Shown piece by piece: positions 28,818 through 38,119 of a DNA stretch of 64,000 nucleotides. The translations under genes and the position numbers were made by a program. The DNA lies in assembly GCF_014282275.1 (NCBI RefSeq), contig NZ_VFIA01000002.1:226418-290417 (forward strand). Reading direction: 5' to 3'. Position 1 is the stretch's first letter. Every line of letters starts with the position of its first letter. Under the pieces are notes generated by a model. It had not been told where the DNA came from and did no database searches. It saw nothing but the letters and a program-made list of their open reading frames with translations. This stretch comes from Spirosoma utsteinense (GTDB lineage Bacteria; Bacteroidota; Bacteroidia; Cytophagales; Spirosomataceae).

Positions 28818-30293
28818 TCATCCAATCAACTCTGTCGCAATTTTAGCCGACAGCAGGCAAAGAGGGATACCTCCACCGGGATGCACGCTACCCCCGACGA
28901 AATACAGGTTTTTAAACTCATGAGAGAAGTTGGCGTGCCGCATAAAGGCCGCAAACCGATTGTTGGAACTGTTGCCGTACAACGCGCCCTGCGACGATGA
29001 GGTACGGACTTCGATACTTCGTGGGTCCAGCACCGACTCCGTCTCAATCAGCGCTCCCACCTCAACACCCAGCGCATGGCTGAGTTTGCGAATAACGTTG
29101 GTACGGGCCCGATCGATAACCGCATCCCAGTCCTGACCGGTGTTATTTGGGGCGTTGAGCAGAATAAACCAGTTCTCGCAACCCGCGGGCGCATCGTCCG
29201 GCTTATGTTTTGAGGTGATATTGAGGTAGATCGTTGGGTCGTCGGACAGTTGCTGCTGGCCGAACAGGGCATCGAATTCTGCCCGATAGTCCGTGCTGAA
29301 GAAGATGTTGTGGAGAGCCAGTTCCGAAAACTCCCGCCGGATACCCCAGTAGAATATCAGACCCGAACTTGACTTTGGCTGCTTCAGAATCCGCTCCGGC
29401 TGCCGGGCATTTGGCAGCAGTTTCCGAAACGTGCTGACGACATCCATGTTGGAAACGATCAGGTCGAATGGATGACGGACCTGCCCTATCATCAACCCCA
29501 TCACCCGTTCCTTTTCCGTTACAATTTCGGTTATACGGCTGTTGTAATGAAACCGCACACCCAGGTTCTCGGCCAACCGCACCAGGCTGTTGGTAATACT
29601 GACCATACCCTGTTTCGGAAAAAACGCCCCGATGTTGTATTCCAGGTGCGGAATAATATTGAGCGTTGCTGGTGTCTGGTACGGGTCGGAGCCGTTGTAT
29701 GTGGCGTATCGGTTAAACAGTTGCACCAGTTTAGGGTGCCGAAACCGGCGTTCGTTGGCGCTGTTCATGGTACTGAATACCCCTAGCTTGGGCAAATTCA
29801 GGTAGCCGCGCAGCGCGTCGCGGTTTAACCAGGTAGCCAGCTTATGAAGCGATCGGTGCAGAAATAGCTTCTCGGTCACCTCATATTTCACGGCGCTATC
29901 GGCCAGATGCTGATGCAGATGTTCGGCAGGTTCTCCCAGCACGGCTTCCACATCGCGTCCAAATCGGTCCTGATCGGCCCAAGCTGTTAGCCGGGTGCCA
30001 TCATCCCAGAAATAGCGGCAGGTTTCATCGAGCCGATCGTACTCAAAATAGTCGGATGGATCACGCCCGGCAAGTTGAAAAAGTTCGTCCACCAGATGCG
30101 GCATTGTAAACAGCGACGGACCGGCGTCGAACCGATACACCTCACCGGTAGGAGTAGCCTGCGAGAAGGTCGAGAGTTTGCCTCCAGCATAAGCGTTGGC
30201 CTCAAACACATCTACCGAATAACCCTTCACAGCCAGCCGAATTGAGGCCGCAATGCCAGCGATGCCAGCCCCAATAACAGCAGCGGTTTTCAT
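28818..30293 (-). CDS. crtD: 1-hydroxycarotenoid 3,4-desaturase CrtD-like
   Basis: The 491-residue FAD amine-oxidase-type protein opens with the dinucleotide fold VIGAGIAGIAASIRLAVKGYSVDVFEANAYAGGKL (residues 6-40), then YRFDAGPSLFTMPHLVDELFQLAGRDPSDYFEYDRLDETCRYFWDDGT, which is typical of Bacteroidota CrtD rather than CrtI. The C-terminal GGSVHPGGGIPLCLLSAKIA motif is complete. CrtD introduces the 3,4 double bond in acyclic carotenoids, giving flexixanthin-type pigments. No other carotenoid gene is in the window, so this is an isolated copy. Assignment to CrtD over CrtI is from sequence feel only. Confidence 0.82.
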   Translation of the reverse strand: MKTAAVIGAGIAGIAASIRLAVKGYSVDVFEANAYAGGKLSTFSQATPTGEVYRFDAGPSLFTMPHLVDELFQLAGRDPSDYFEYDRLDETCRYFWDDGTRLTAWADQDRFGRDVEAVLGEPAEHLHQHLADSAVKYEVTEKLFLHRSLHKLATWLNRDALRGYLNLPKLGVFSTMNSANERRFRHPKLVQLFNRYATYNGSDPYQTPATLNIIPHLEYNIGAFFPKQGMVSITNSLVRLAENLGVRFHYNSRITEIVTEKERVMGLMIGQVRHPFDLIVSNMDVVSTFRKLLPNARQPERILKQPKSSSGLIFYWGIRREFSELALHNIFFSTDYRAEFDALFGQQQLSDDPTIYLNITSKHKPDDAPAGCENWFILLNAPNNTGQDWDAVIDRARTNVIRKLSHALGVEVGALIETESVLDPRSIEVRTSSSQGALYGNSSNNRFAAFMRHANFSHEFKNLYFVGGSVHPGGGIPLCLLSAKIATELIG

Positions 30294-30368
30294 AGGAACA
30301 GAAGTCTGGCCAGCGAGCGGTAGACAGTTACCTAAACGTCTTTCGCTCCCGGTCGTCAGCCTTTTTCT

Positions 30369-31256
30369 TTATTTTCTGGCGTAGTAATACAAATTGACCG
30401 ACGATGCGCTGGCTTTTTCACTAACCGTAAAGTAGCCTCTATTGTCTTTGTCGAAACAGATAGCTTCGCCCTGTGGCTCCAGCCGATACGGCAACTGACG
30501 CCTTGTGCCGTTTTGCAGCGCATCGGCAACACTTTGCCCCGCATTACGCTTCCAGTAAAATAGCCCGGAATAGGTGCGGATGACAATTTCAGTACCATCG
30601 GGCGATATAGCCGCGCCCGTTACATAGCCGGGCAAACCCTGGCCGAAAGACGGCAGTTCGCCATACTCCTGGGCCACTGTTACTTCGTTGATATTCTGGG
30701 GATAAGGCAAGCGGTATAGGTGCACGTTATTCTCCCGCTTGGAGATGACATAAATGTCTTTGGTTGGCGGATCGATGAACATGGCCTCAGCATCCCGGGG
30801 ACCATCGGGATAGCGGAAATTGATGCGCTCAACCTGGGTAATAGGTGTTTGGAGGTTAGCAGGCTCAGGCAGGCGGTAGATCTGGGAAAACGGATATTGA
30901 GCGTTGTTATCCCCGATTTCGCCGATATACAGGTAGTTCGTACCTTCCTGCGGGCCGGGTCCTATGGCCAGTTCTTCCCAATCGCGGTTTTCCACGTTCG
31001 GAACGGCAATTTTACCCTTTACCTGCCCATCATATCCCAGCAGCGCCAGTTCGGCCGGGCTGCCACTATCCTGCTGTATCCAGATATTACCGGGCTGACT
31101 TCGGCTGTCGGCCATACCGGATGCTTCATCGATCTGACCGGGCGATATAGGTGTTACGGTTGGCTCCGATGAAAACTGGGCAAGGGCTACACCAGGTACT
31201 TCGAGTTTACAGGCACTTACGGCCAGCAGACCGATTAAAAGAGCAAAAACACGCAT
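30369..31256 (-). CDS. Beta-propeller-like lipoprotein
   Basis: The product is about 295 residues. It has a lipoprotein signal (MRVFALLIGLLAVSACK; lipobox VSAC) and a repeating pattern of short beta blades: IDEASGMADSRSQPGNIWIQQDSG, GKIAVPNVENRDWEELAIGPG, YIGEIGDNNAQYPFSQIYRLPE, RDAEAMFIDPPTKDIYVISKRE, TGAAISPDGTEIVIRTYSGLFYW, PQGEAICFDKDNRGYFTVSEKAS. These blade-like units fit a propeller of the SdiA-regulated/esterase-like-phytase type. Function unknown; a role in binding or hydrolysis at the outer membrane is only conjecture. The 8-residue-longer start is rejected. Confidence 0.75.
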   Translation of the reverse strand: MRVFALLIGLLAVSACKLEVPGVALAQFSSEPTVTPISPGQIDEASGMADSRSQPGNIWIQQDSGSPAELALLGYDGQVKGKIAVPNVENRDWEELAIGPGPQEGTNYLYIGEIGDNNAQYPFSQIYRLPEPANLQTPITQVERINFRYPDGPRDAEAMFIDPPTKDIYVISKRENNVHLYRLPYPQNINEVTVAQEYGELPSFGQGLPGYVTGAAISPDGTEIVIRTYSGLFYWKRNAGQSVADALQNGTRRQLPYRLEPQGEAICFDKDNRGYFTVSEKASASSVNLYYYARK

Positions 31257-31344
31257 GAAAACTGAGTTGGGTTGATTCAATTACCAAAGTAACGACGAAA
31301 CCCTGGGAATAAGGTGTAAAATTGAGGGTGAGGTCGGCTTGTGT

Positions 31345-34300
31345 TCAGGCAGGCAATAAAATCTGGAAGGTAGCCCCCTCGCCGGGCCGGCCAATAGCGT
31401 ATATGTATCCATTATGATTTTCGACCACTTTTTTAACAACTGCCAGGCCAATTCCCGTACCCTGATAGGAACTCCGGTTATGCAATCGCTGGAACACCTG
31501 AAAAATACGCTCCGCCTGATGAGGCTCAAATCCGATACCGTTATCGGTAATTTCAATAAGATGGAACAACCGGTCAGCGTCGCCGGGTTGAACCGACAGA
31601 TAAGCATCACGGCCTTTGGCTACGGTTGCCATAACCCGAATGATAGGGTTCCACTCCGGCACATTGACATCTTCCCCCATGTAGCGGGGCTTACTGAATT
31701 TCAGGGCATTGCTGAGCAGGTTCTGAAATAACTGCCGCAGCTGCCCTGCGTCTCCCAACACGGTAGGCAAGGGCTCTATGGACATGATAGCCCCCTGCTT
31801 ACTGACAGCGGTTTCCAGATCATCGACAACCTCGGCTACCAACTGGCTCAGATCGACCGATTTAACCGCATCCCGTATGGTCGCAATTCGGGAGTAGGCC
31901 AGTACATCTTTAATGAGCAGTTGCATACGGGCGGCTGCCTGTTGCATACGCCGGATCATATCGGTACCCTGCTCACCAATAACGGCGCTATACTGCGTTT
32001 CGATAATGTCGCCGAAGGCCTGAATTTTCCGTAAAGGCTCCTGTAGGTCATGACTGGCCACGTAAGCAAACTGCTCCAGATTGGCATTGGAACGCTGTAG
32101 ATCAATGATCGAGGATTCCAGTTTCTGCTGAAGCTTCTTGAGGGGTGTATAATCCCCGAATGTGACCAGCACTTCATCACCCATTTTAGTCGTCATAATA
32201 TCGAGCCACACATCGATACCACTGCCGTCATAATGAATATCAAACCGCATCGCTTCGCCGGTGAGGTATGTTTTCCGATAGGCCTCGAACAAACCATTGG
32301 TTTTATAATCAGGAAACCAGCGGCTCCCCAACTCACCAATGACGGCTTCAGGTGTCTGCCCTACATAAGCAGCCAGCATCCGGTTGGCCAGCCGAAACCG
32401 GAAATCGACCACGTCGCCTGTATGATCCCGAATAGGGCTGAACAGAAATATGCCCGTTTGGGAGGTATCGATAACCGTTTGAAGTTCGGCAGCCGACCGT
32501 TCGACAAATTGCGCCGATCGCTTTACAATCGAAATATCGGAGAAGGTAACAACGAAGCCATCGCCTAATTTCTGGGCTGAAATGTCGAGCCAGAAATCCA
32601 GACCATCATACTTGTAATAGGTTTCGGTACGGCCCGGCTCGCCGGTCTCGGTCGTGTGAACGTACAGATCGAACGTACCCGCGTCTACATTCCCCGGAAA
32701 GAGTGTCAGAAGTTTATTGCCGCGCATGGTTTCCAGCGGCAGATTCAGAATCCGCTCGCAGGCTTCGTTGACCGTTATGAACCGGAAATCTATAATTTTT
32801 CCCTGATCATCACGAATGGCTTCGAAGGCAATAATGCCGCTGTTTGAACTATCCAGCACACTATTGAGCAACTCAGCCTGCCGTTTGTTCTCCACGGCCG
32901 CCCGTTCAATAGCCTCTTGTGCCTTACGCATCTCGGTCGTATTGCTGAAGGTCAGTACAATCCCGTCGCCCACATCAGCAAACCGTTGCCGCATTGCCGA
33001 CACCTCAAACCAACCTTCCAGGTTATCGTCCTGGTACCGATTTTCAATACGCTGCGGCTCTCCGGTCGACATGGCACAACAATACAGATCGAAGAAGCCA
33101 TTCTCCTTATAGCCGGGATAGACGTCGCTCATCGTACGCCCAACGGCCGAGTCTGGATCGATCCCTGTCAGTACATACACCGCCGGGTTACCGCCCCGTA
33201 TCCGAAAATCGGTAACGAGGCCCGTGACCTGATCCCGTAGCGGTTCGAGCAGCAACACCCCGTTGATGGCTCCGTTAAGCATAGACCGGGTCAGTTCGGC
33301 CTGCTGTTTGGTTTCGTCAATCGATGCTTCCAGTGCCTGCTGAAGCCGCTTTCTTTCGCTGATATCGGAATAGGTGATTACCAGCCCGTCGTCCAGTTTT
33401 TTGGTAGCTATGTTGAGCCATAACCTAATCCCGTCATGATCATAATACAACTCTGTCGTCTGCGGTTCTTCTGTCTCAACCGTATGTACATACATGGCGA
33501 ACAGACCGGTTTCGATCGTACCGGGAAACAGGCTCAGAAACTCTTTACCGACTAACTCCTCAACGGTTTTATTCGTAATCCTGGCACCCTGCTCATTGGC
33601 GATAACAATTTGAAAGTCGACGATTTTCCCATCTGTATCCCGGATAGCCGTTTGGACGAGAATACCGTTGGAGGATTCCTGCAACACGCCGTTCAGATAA
33701 TCGGCATGTCGCCTGTTTTGCTCCGCCTGATGCTCTATCTGCTGTTCGTATCGTTTCCGGTCACTGATATCCTTGACCGACAGTACCACACCATCCCCCA
33801 GTCGAACAGCGGTTATATCATACCAGTTGCTGAACCCATTTTTAGTATAAAAAACCTCTCGCTGAATCGTTTCACCTGTTTCAACCACCTGGCAGTAGAG
33901 ATCAAAGCGCCCGGACGTTTTTGCTTCCGGAAAAAGCGACAGGTAAGAAACGTCAAACAAGGCATCTCTTGGATAACCCAACAGTTGAATGACCATTGGG
34001 TTAGCATGGGTATATCGAAAATCGACGACCATTCGTTGCTCGTCCCGGACTGCTTCAAGGACATAAATGGCGTCCTGCGAAGCATTCAGGATACCATCCA
34101 GCAGCGCCCGCTGCCGCTCTGTTTGCAGGGCCTGTTGCTTCTGTGCGGTGATATCGGATGCTGTCACAACCACCCCATCATTTAGCTTCGTAATGGATGT
34201 GTTGTACCAGGACGCTTGCGCGTTTTCGTAAAACTGCTCTACCTGAACCGGTTCGCCCGACTCGATAACCTGACAAAACAGGTTGAACTGCCCCATCGTC

Positions 34301-34461
34301 CGCGAGTCAGGGTTGACACTCAGCAGTGTTTTGCCAACCGGGTCAACCCCCAGCCGGTTTATTACATCCCGACGAGCCCACTCATTGACCAGCAATACTT
34401 TAAAATCCTGGATGTGTCCGGCTTCGTCGCGAATAGCTTCATGAATGAAGGTCGAGTGCAA
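31345..34461 (-). CDS. Multi-PAS sensor histidine kinase (main fragment, six PAS)
   Basis: The 1038-residue frame has six tandem PAS domains of about 125 residues, each with a conserved ending of the type GDGVV(L/V)T(F/Y)SDIS followed by a coiled linker of the EQAENKRQAELL kind, then a HisKA box (FAYVASHDLQEPLRKIQ) and a HATPase domain (LFQNLLSNALKFSKP, ITDNGIGFEP, GTGIGLAVVKKVVENHNG). There is no transmembrane segment, so it is cytoplasmic. It autophosphorylates a histidine in response to unknown signals. The frame begins with TTG at 34461 only because an upstream TAG (34495-34497) interrupts the original gene (see the 34495 entry). No response regulator gene is adjacent. Confidence 0.82.
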   Translation of the reverse strand: MHSTFIHEAIRDEAGHIQDFKVLLVNEWARRDVINRLGVDPVGKTLLSVNPDSRTMGQFNLFCQVIESGEPVQVEQFYENAQASWYNTSITKLNDGVVVTASDITAQKQQALQTERQRALLDGILNASQDAIYVLEAVRDEQRMVVDFRYTHANPMVIQLLGYPRDALFDVSYLSLFPEAKTSGRFDLYCQVVETGETIQREVFYTKNGFSNWYDITAVRLGDGVVLSVKDISDRKRYEQQIEHQAEQNRRHADYLNGVLQESSNGILVQTAIRDTDGKIVDFQIVIANEQGARITNKTVEELVGKEFLSLFPGTIETGLFAMYVHTVETEEPQTTELYYDHDGIRLWLNIATKKLDDGLVITYSDISERKRLQQALEASIDETKQQAELTRSMLNGAINGVLLLEPLRDQVTGLVTDFRIRGGNPAVYVLTGIDPDSAVGRTMSDVYPGYKENGFFDLYCCAMSTGEPQRIENRYQDDNLEGWFEVSAMRQRFADVGDGIVLTFSNTTEMRKAQEAIERAAVENKRQAELLNSVLDSSNSGIIAFEAIRDDQGKIIDFRFITVNEACERILNLPLETMRGNKLLTLFPGNVDAGTFDLYVHTTETGEPGRTETYYKYDGLDFWLDISAQKLGDGFVVTFSDISIVKRSAQFVERSAAELQTVIDTSQTGIFLFSPIRDHTGDVVDFRFRLANRMLAAYVGQTPEAVIGELGSRWFPDYKTNGLFEAYRKTYLTGEAMRFDIHYDGSGIDVWLDIMTTKMGDEVLVTFGDYTPLKKLQQKLESSIIDLQRSNANLEQFAYVASHDLQEPLRKIQAFGDIIETQYSAVIGEQGTDMIRRMQQAAARMQLLIKDVLAYSRIATIRDAVKSVDLSQLVAEVVDDLETAVSKQGAIMSIEPLPTVLGDAGQLRQLFQNLLSNALKFSKPRYMGEDVNVPEWNPIIRVMATVAKGRDAYLSVQPGDADRLFHLIEITDNGIGFEPHQAERIFQVFQRLHNRSSYQGTGIGLAVVKKVVENHNGYIYAIGRPGEGATFQILLPA

Positions 34462-34494
34462 GGACGTATTGAGAATGCTGCTTAGTAGCTTTTG

Positions 34495-34902
34495 CTAGCG
34501 TTCGCTCAGCAGCGCGGCCTCTTTTTCCGCCGTAACGACCCGGGTAACGTTAAGCACACCATCGCCCGATTTGGCGTGGGTAACTGAAAGCCACTCGTTG
34601 ATGGTTTGGTTGTAATACTCGAACTCATCCGACTGACCGGTCTCGACTACCGCTTTCAACTGTGTAAACACTCGTTCGGTATAGACCCGGTCGTGCTGGT
34701 TATTGTAACGCACCGATGTTCCAACAAGGGACTGGTATTGATCGAGTGCTATTTTGTGGGTGGCTGGATTTGCGTATTCAATTACAAAATCGATCACCTG
34801 CCGGTCGGCCCCATCCCGTACCGGCCTGAAATACACGATACCATCGGGCAACGCGTCAAAAAGTTGAGCGAAAGAAAGTTGAGTTAATTGATCGACAAGC
34901 AT
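34495..34902 (-). CDS. N-terminal PAS fragment of the same histidine kinase
   Basis: The 135-residue product is a PAS domain (LDQLTQLSFAQLFDALPDGIVYFRPVRDG..., ending GDGVLNVTRVVTAEKEAALLSER) in the same reading frame as the main kinase fragment. The TAG stop is followed in frame by CAA AAG CTA CTA, which gives LSER-stop-QKLLSSILNTS, matching the QTERQRALLDGILNAS linker seen in the next domain. The stop sits where a Gln is expected, so a CAG-to-TAG change is the simplest explanation. It is probably the start of a seven-PAS gene of about 1185 residues, now split; a sequencing error is the alternative. Confidence 0.7.
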   Translation of the reverse strand: MLVDQLTQLSFAQLFDALPDGIVYFRPVRDGADRQVIDFVIEYANPATHKIALDQYQSLVGTSVRYNNQHDRVYTERVFTQLKAVVETGQSDEFEYYNQTINEWLSVTHAKSGDGVLNVTRVVTAEKEAALLSER

Positions 34903-35065
34903 GAGTAAGAGAACACAAGCAGAGAAGGCGTTCGGTTTGAACCGTTGAGCAAGTTACTGATTTCTGAGTTATGCCTTTCCTTGTGTTGAACACTTTTGTC
35001 GATAGCTTCTAATCCTGCTGGTTTGAGTGTACTTTTATCCCCTATTCGAACCAGCCACTCAACCC

Positions 35066-37549
35066 ATGACACTCCAGCAACTTACTGCCCGCAGCAGCTT
35101 CCTGCTTTCGCTTGTATCGCTGCTTACGGTCTCAGGTCGTGCCCAGAACGCAACGGCCTACCAAACCCCGCCCAAACCCCTTGCCGACCTTGTTACCGCG
35201 CCACCTACGCCAGGTGTGAGCGTAACAGGCAAAGGTGATGTAATGCTGATACTGGAGCAGGCTTCTGCGCCCACCATTGCCGAACTGGCTCAGCCTGAGC
35301 TTAAACTGGCTGGTTTACGCATGAATCCTGCCAATAACGGTCCCAGCCGCGCCCGGTACATAACGGGGCTGAAACTAAAGCGTATTGGCCGGGGCGGACC
35401 TTCCGATGAAATTCCGGTGAGTGGTCTGCCTGCAACCCCTCTGATCAGCCACGTGCAGTGGTCGCCGGATGAGACAAAGGTTGCATTCGCGAACTCGACC
35501 GATAGCCGCATCGACCTTTATGTGGCTGATGTGGCTACGGCCACAGCCCGGCAGGTTGGTACACTTGCCCTGAACGCCGTCCTGGGTACGCCTTTCCATT
35601 GGGTATCGGACAGTAAAAGCCTGATCGTGAAAGCGATTCCAACCGGTCGTCAGCCAGCTGCCGAGGTGAGCCGCGTACCTACCGGCCCAGCCTCGCAGGA
35701 AAACCTGGGCCGTAAGTCGCAAGCCCCTACTTACCAGGACCTGCTCAAAAGCCCGTCCGACGAGCGGCAGTTTACCTACTATGCTACCGCTCAGGTCATG
35801 CGCCTGGGGCTCGATGGGCAGGCTACTGCCATTGGCCAGCCGGGGGTTATCACATCGGCCGATCCATCGCCCGATGGAAAATACGTATTGCTACAGACTG
35901 TGCATACGCCATTTTCCTATGTCGTACCCGTGTACCGTTTTCCAACAAGAACCGATGTATATGCCATCGCCGGCACATTGACCAGGACGCTGAACGATGG
36001 GCCTTTGCAGGATAATGTTCCGTATAGTCCGGATGGTGCGCCCACGGGCCCGCGCGATTTTGCCTGGCGCGCCGACGCCCCCGCTTCGGTCTATTATACG
36101 ATAGCCCAGGACAACGGCGATCCAAAGGTGAAGGCCGATATTCGGGATAAAGTGTTTATGACCGAAGCCCCTTTTCAGGCAGCGCCGAAAGAAATCTACT
36201 CCGCAGCCTATCGATTCGAGGGCTTCGAATGGGGTAATGAAACGGTGGCGCTGGCTACTGAGCAATGGTGGCAGACCCGCAAGACCGTAACCAGGATTTT
36301 CAATCCTCGAACGATGCAGGCTACGGTGCTCTTCGACCGTTCTTTCGAAGACCGGTATACCAACCCCGGCCAGCCTGATACCAGACACAATCAGTATGGC
36401 CGTGAAGTCCTGAACATCCTGCCAAACAACGAGATTCTAATGCTGAACGCTGTAGGGTCTTCACCGCAGGGCGATCGTCCGTTCGTGAGTCTGCTGAATC
36501 TCGGCACCGGGAAAACCCGCGAACTATGGCGGTCGGCAGCGCCCTTCTTCGAGCGACCCATAACGGTGCTGGATGCCAGTAGGCAGGTTATCCTGACCAC
36601 CCGCGAAACGCCCGACGAAAACCCGAATTACTACGTCCGGAATCTGAAAGCCCGTATTGCGCCTGTTGCTGTCACCAACTTTCCGCACCCATACCCCCAG
36701 TTAAAAGGGGTTCAAAAACAACAGCTCCGCTACAAACGCGCCGATGGCGTAGACCTGACAGCTACCTTGTACCTGCCGCCGAATTACAAAAAAGAACAGG
36801 GGCCCCTGCCAACCTTTTTGTGGGCCTACCCGGCTGAGTTCAAAAGTAAAGATGCGGCCGGGCAGGTATCAGGGTCACCGTTTCAGTTTAACCGGATCAG
36901 CTATTGGGGGGCGGCTGCCTTTGTCACCATGGGTTATGCCATTCTCGATAATGCCAGCATCCCCATCGTGGGCGAAGGTGATAAAGAGCCTAATGATACG
37001 TATGTAGAGCAACTGGTAGCCAGCGCCAAAGCGGCTGTCGATGAAGGGGTGCGGCTGGGCGTGGTCGATTCCAGCCGGGTTGGTGTGGGGGGACACTCGT
37101 ATGGCGCGTTCATGACCGCCAACTTACTAACCCACAGCAAATTGTTCAGGGGCGGTATTGCCCGTAGCGGGGCTTATAACCGAACATTGACACCCTTCGG
37201 CTTTCAGAATGAGCAACGGACCTACTGGCAGGCCCCCGAGGTGTATAATAAAATGTCGCCGTTTATGAACGCCGATAAAATGAAGTCACCACTACTGCTC
37301 ATCCATGGGGAAGCCGACAACAACACGGGCACATTCCCCATCCAGTCAGAACGGTATTACAACGCCCTGAAAGGCTTTGGAGCAACCACGAAACTGGTAT
37401 TTTTACCCTATGAAAGCCATGGCTATACAGCAAAAGAATCACTGTTGCACATGCTGTGGGAAATGAATGGATGGCTGGATACCTACGTAAAAAATCCGAA
37501 AGCGGTTGTGCCGGCCAATCAGGCGGGAAAGCTGGGAAGCGGAAAATAA
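35066..37549 (+). CDS. S9 family serine peptidase (prolyl oligopeptidase type)
   Basis: The product (827 residues from the ATG at 35066) has a signal peptide (MTLQQLTARSSFLLSLVSLLTVSGRAQ), a long propeller-like N-terminal part with WD-type pairs (HVQWSPDETKVAFANSTDSRIDLYV, ITSADPSPDGKYVLLQT), and a C-terminal alpha/beta-hydrolase with the catalytic nucleophile GGHSYGAFMTANLL (GxSxG), HGEADNNTGTF (Asp) and ESHGYTAKESLLHMLWEMN (His). It should hydrolyse oligopeptides or acylaminoacyl peptides in the periplasm. An upstream-extended frame (35027) lacks an ATG and would push the signal peptide inward. Confidence 0.92.
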   Translation: MTLQQLTARSSFLLSLVSLLTVSGRAQNATAYQTPPKPLADLVTAPPTPGVSVTGKGDVMLILEQASAPTIAELAQPELKLAGLRMNPANNGPSRARYITGLKLKRIGRGGPSDEIPVSGLPATPLISHVQWSPDETKVAFANSTDSRIDLYVADVATATARQVGTLALNAVLGTPFHWVSDSKSLIVKAIPTGRQPAAEVSRVPTGPASQENLGRKSQAPTYQDLLKSPSDERQFTYYATAQVMRLGLDGQATAIGQPGVITSADPSPDGKYVLLQTVHTPFSYVVPVYRFPTRTDVYAIAGTLTRTLNDGPLQDNVPYSPDGAPTGPRDFAWRADAPASVYYTIAQDNGDPKVKADIRDKVFMTEAPFQAAPKEIYSAAYRFEGFEWGNETVALATEQWWQTRKTVTRIFNPRTMQATVLFDRSFEDRYTNPGQPDTRHNQYGREVLNILPNNEILMLNAVGSSPQGDRPFVSLLNLGTGKTRELWRSAAPFFERPITVLDASRQVILTTRETPDENPNYYVRNLKARIAPVAVTNFPHPYPQLKGVQKQQLRYKRADGVDLTATLYLPPNYKKEQGPLPTFLWAYPAEFKSKDAAGQVSGSPFQFNRISYWGAAAFVTMGYAILDNASIPIVGEGDKEPNDTYVEQLVASAKAAVDEGVRLGVVDSSRVGVGGHSYGAFMTANLLTHSKLFRGGIARSGAYNRTLTPFGFQNEQRTYWQAPEVYNKMSPFMNADKMKSPLLLIHGEADNNTGTFPIQSERYYNALKGFGATTKLVFLPYESHGYTAKESLLHMLWEMNGWLDTYVKNPKAVVPANQAGKLGSGK

Positions 37550-37564
37550 TATAGCCCCTCACGA

Positions 37565-37618
37565 ACCGATAAGCCTCATCTTGTATGACCTCACAGGCCA
37601 GCAAGGTTGAGGCTTATT
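37565..37618. terminator. Hairpin between S9 peptidase and small hypothetical gene
   Basis: ATAAGCCTCA at 37569-37578 pairs with TGAGGCTTAT at 37609-37618 across a loop of about 30 nt; weaker AACC/GGTT pairs extend the stem. It sits between the convergent S9 peptidase and the minus-strand 90-residue gene, and the stop of the latter lies just outside the right arm. Confidence 0.55.
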
Positions 37619-37622
37619 CTGG

Positions 37623-37895
37623 TTAGGACTCGTTGAGCGATAAATGCCAGAAACGCTGGGCAGGCTGCGCTGTTGTTGCCTGGTCGGTATCGGCAAGTTT
37701 GGCTAGCAACTCATTACGCTTACCGTAATAAACAATAGAGTCCGTGGCAACATAGACGATAGACAGTATGTCGGCCGGGCTGCATAGCTGACTCTTCAGC
37801 AGGGTCAACGCACAGGTACGAGCCTCTTCCAACGTTTCGGCATAGGTGAAAGTAGGTGCCGATTTGCCGTAATGTGCGATTAGGTACGTGTTCAT
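37623..37895 (-). CDS. Hypothetical protein
   Basis: The 90-residue protein has no recognised domain. It has an N-terminal stretch TYLIAHYGKSAPTFTYAETLEEARTCALTLL and a beta-rich middle (DILSIVYVATDSIVYYGKRNELLAKLAD). It has no signal peptide or membrane helix and is probably cytoplasmic. It is convergent with the S9 peptidase and divergent from mutS2, with about 220 bp in between. The coding assignment rests on its length, start and position. Confidence 0.55.
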   Translation of the reverse strand: MNTYLIAHYGKSAPTFTYAETLEEARTCALTLLKSQLCSPADILSIVYVATDSIVYYGKRNELLAKLADTDQATTAQPAQRFWHLSLNES

Positions 37896-38119
37896 CGATG
37901 CTGTGAACGTTTAAGATATTGGGTACGTGGGAAGGACATTTAATTCGATTCTACCAACAAAAAGATTTCTTTCATTATCTTATCGTTCATAAAACTTACT
38001 TATAAGACTCGAAATTTTGTATTGGTCACATCATGATCACTATTTTTTTCAGCGAACCTCCTATTTCTTAAAAACGTTGTACCAGAGGGCGGTAATACAA
38101 CACGCTTTAATTTCTTTAA

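Noticed and set aside
34903..35065. Promoter or regulatory RNA upstream of the S9 peptidase
   Set aside because: AT-rich, but no clear consensus promoter, hairpin or known riboswitch could be made out.
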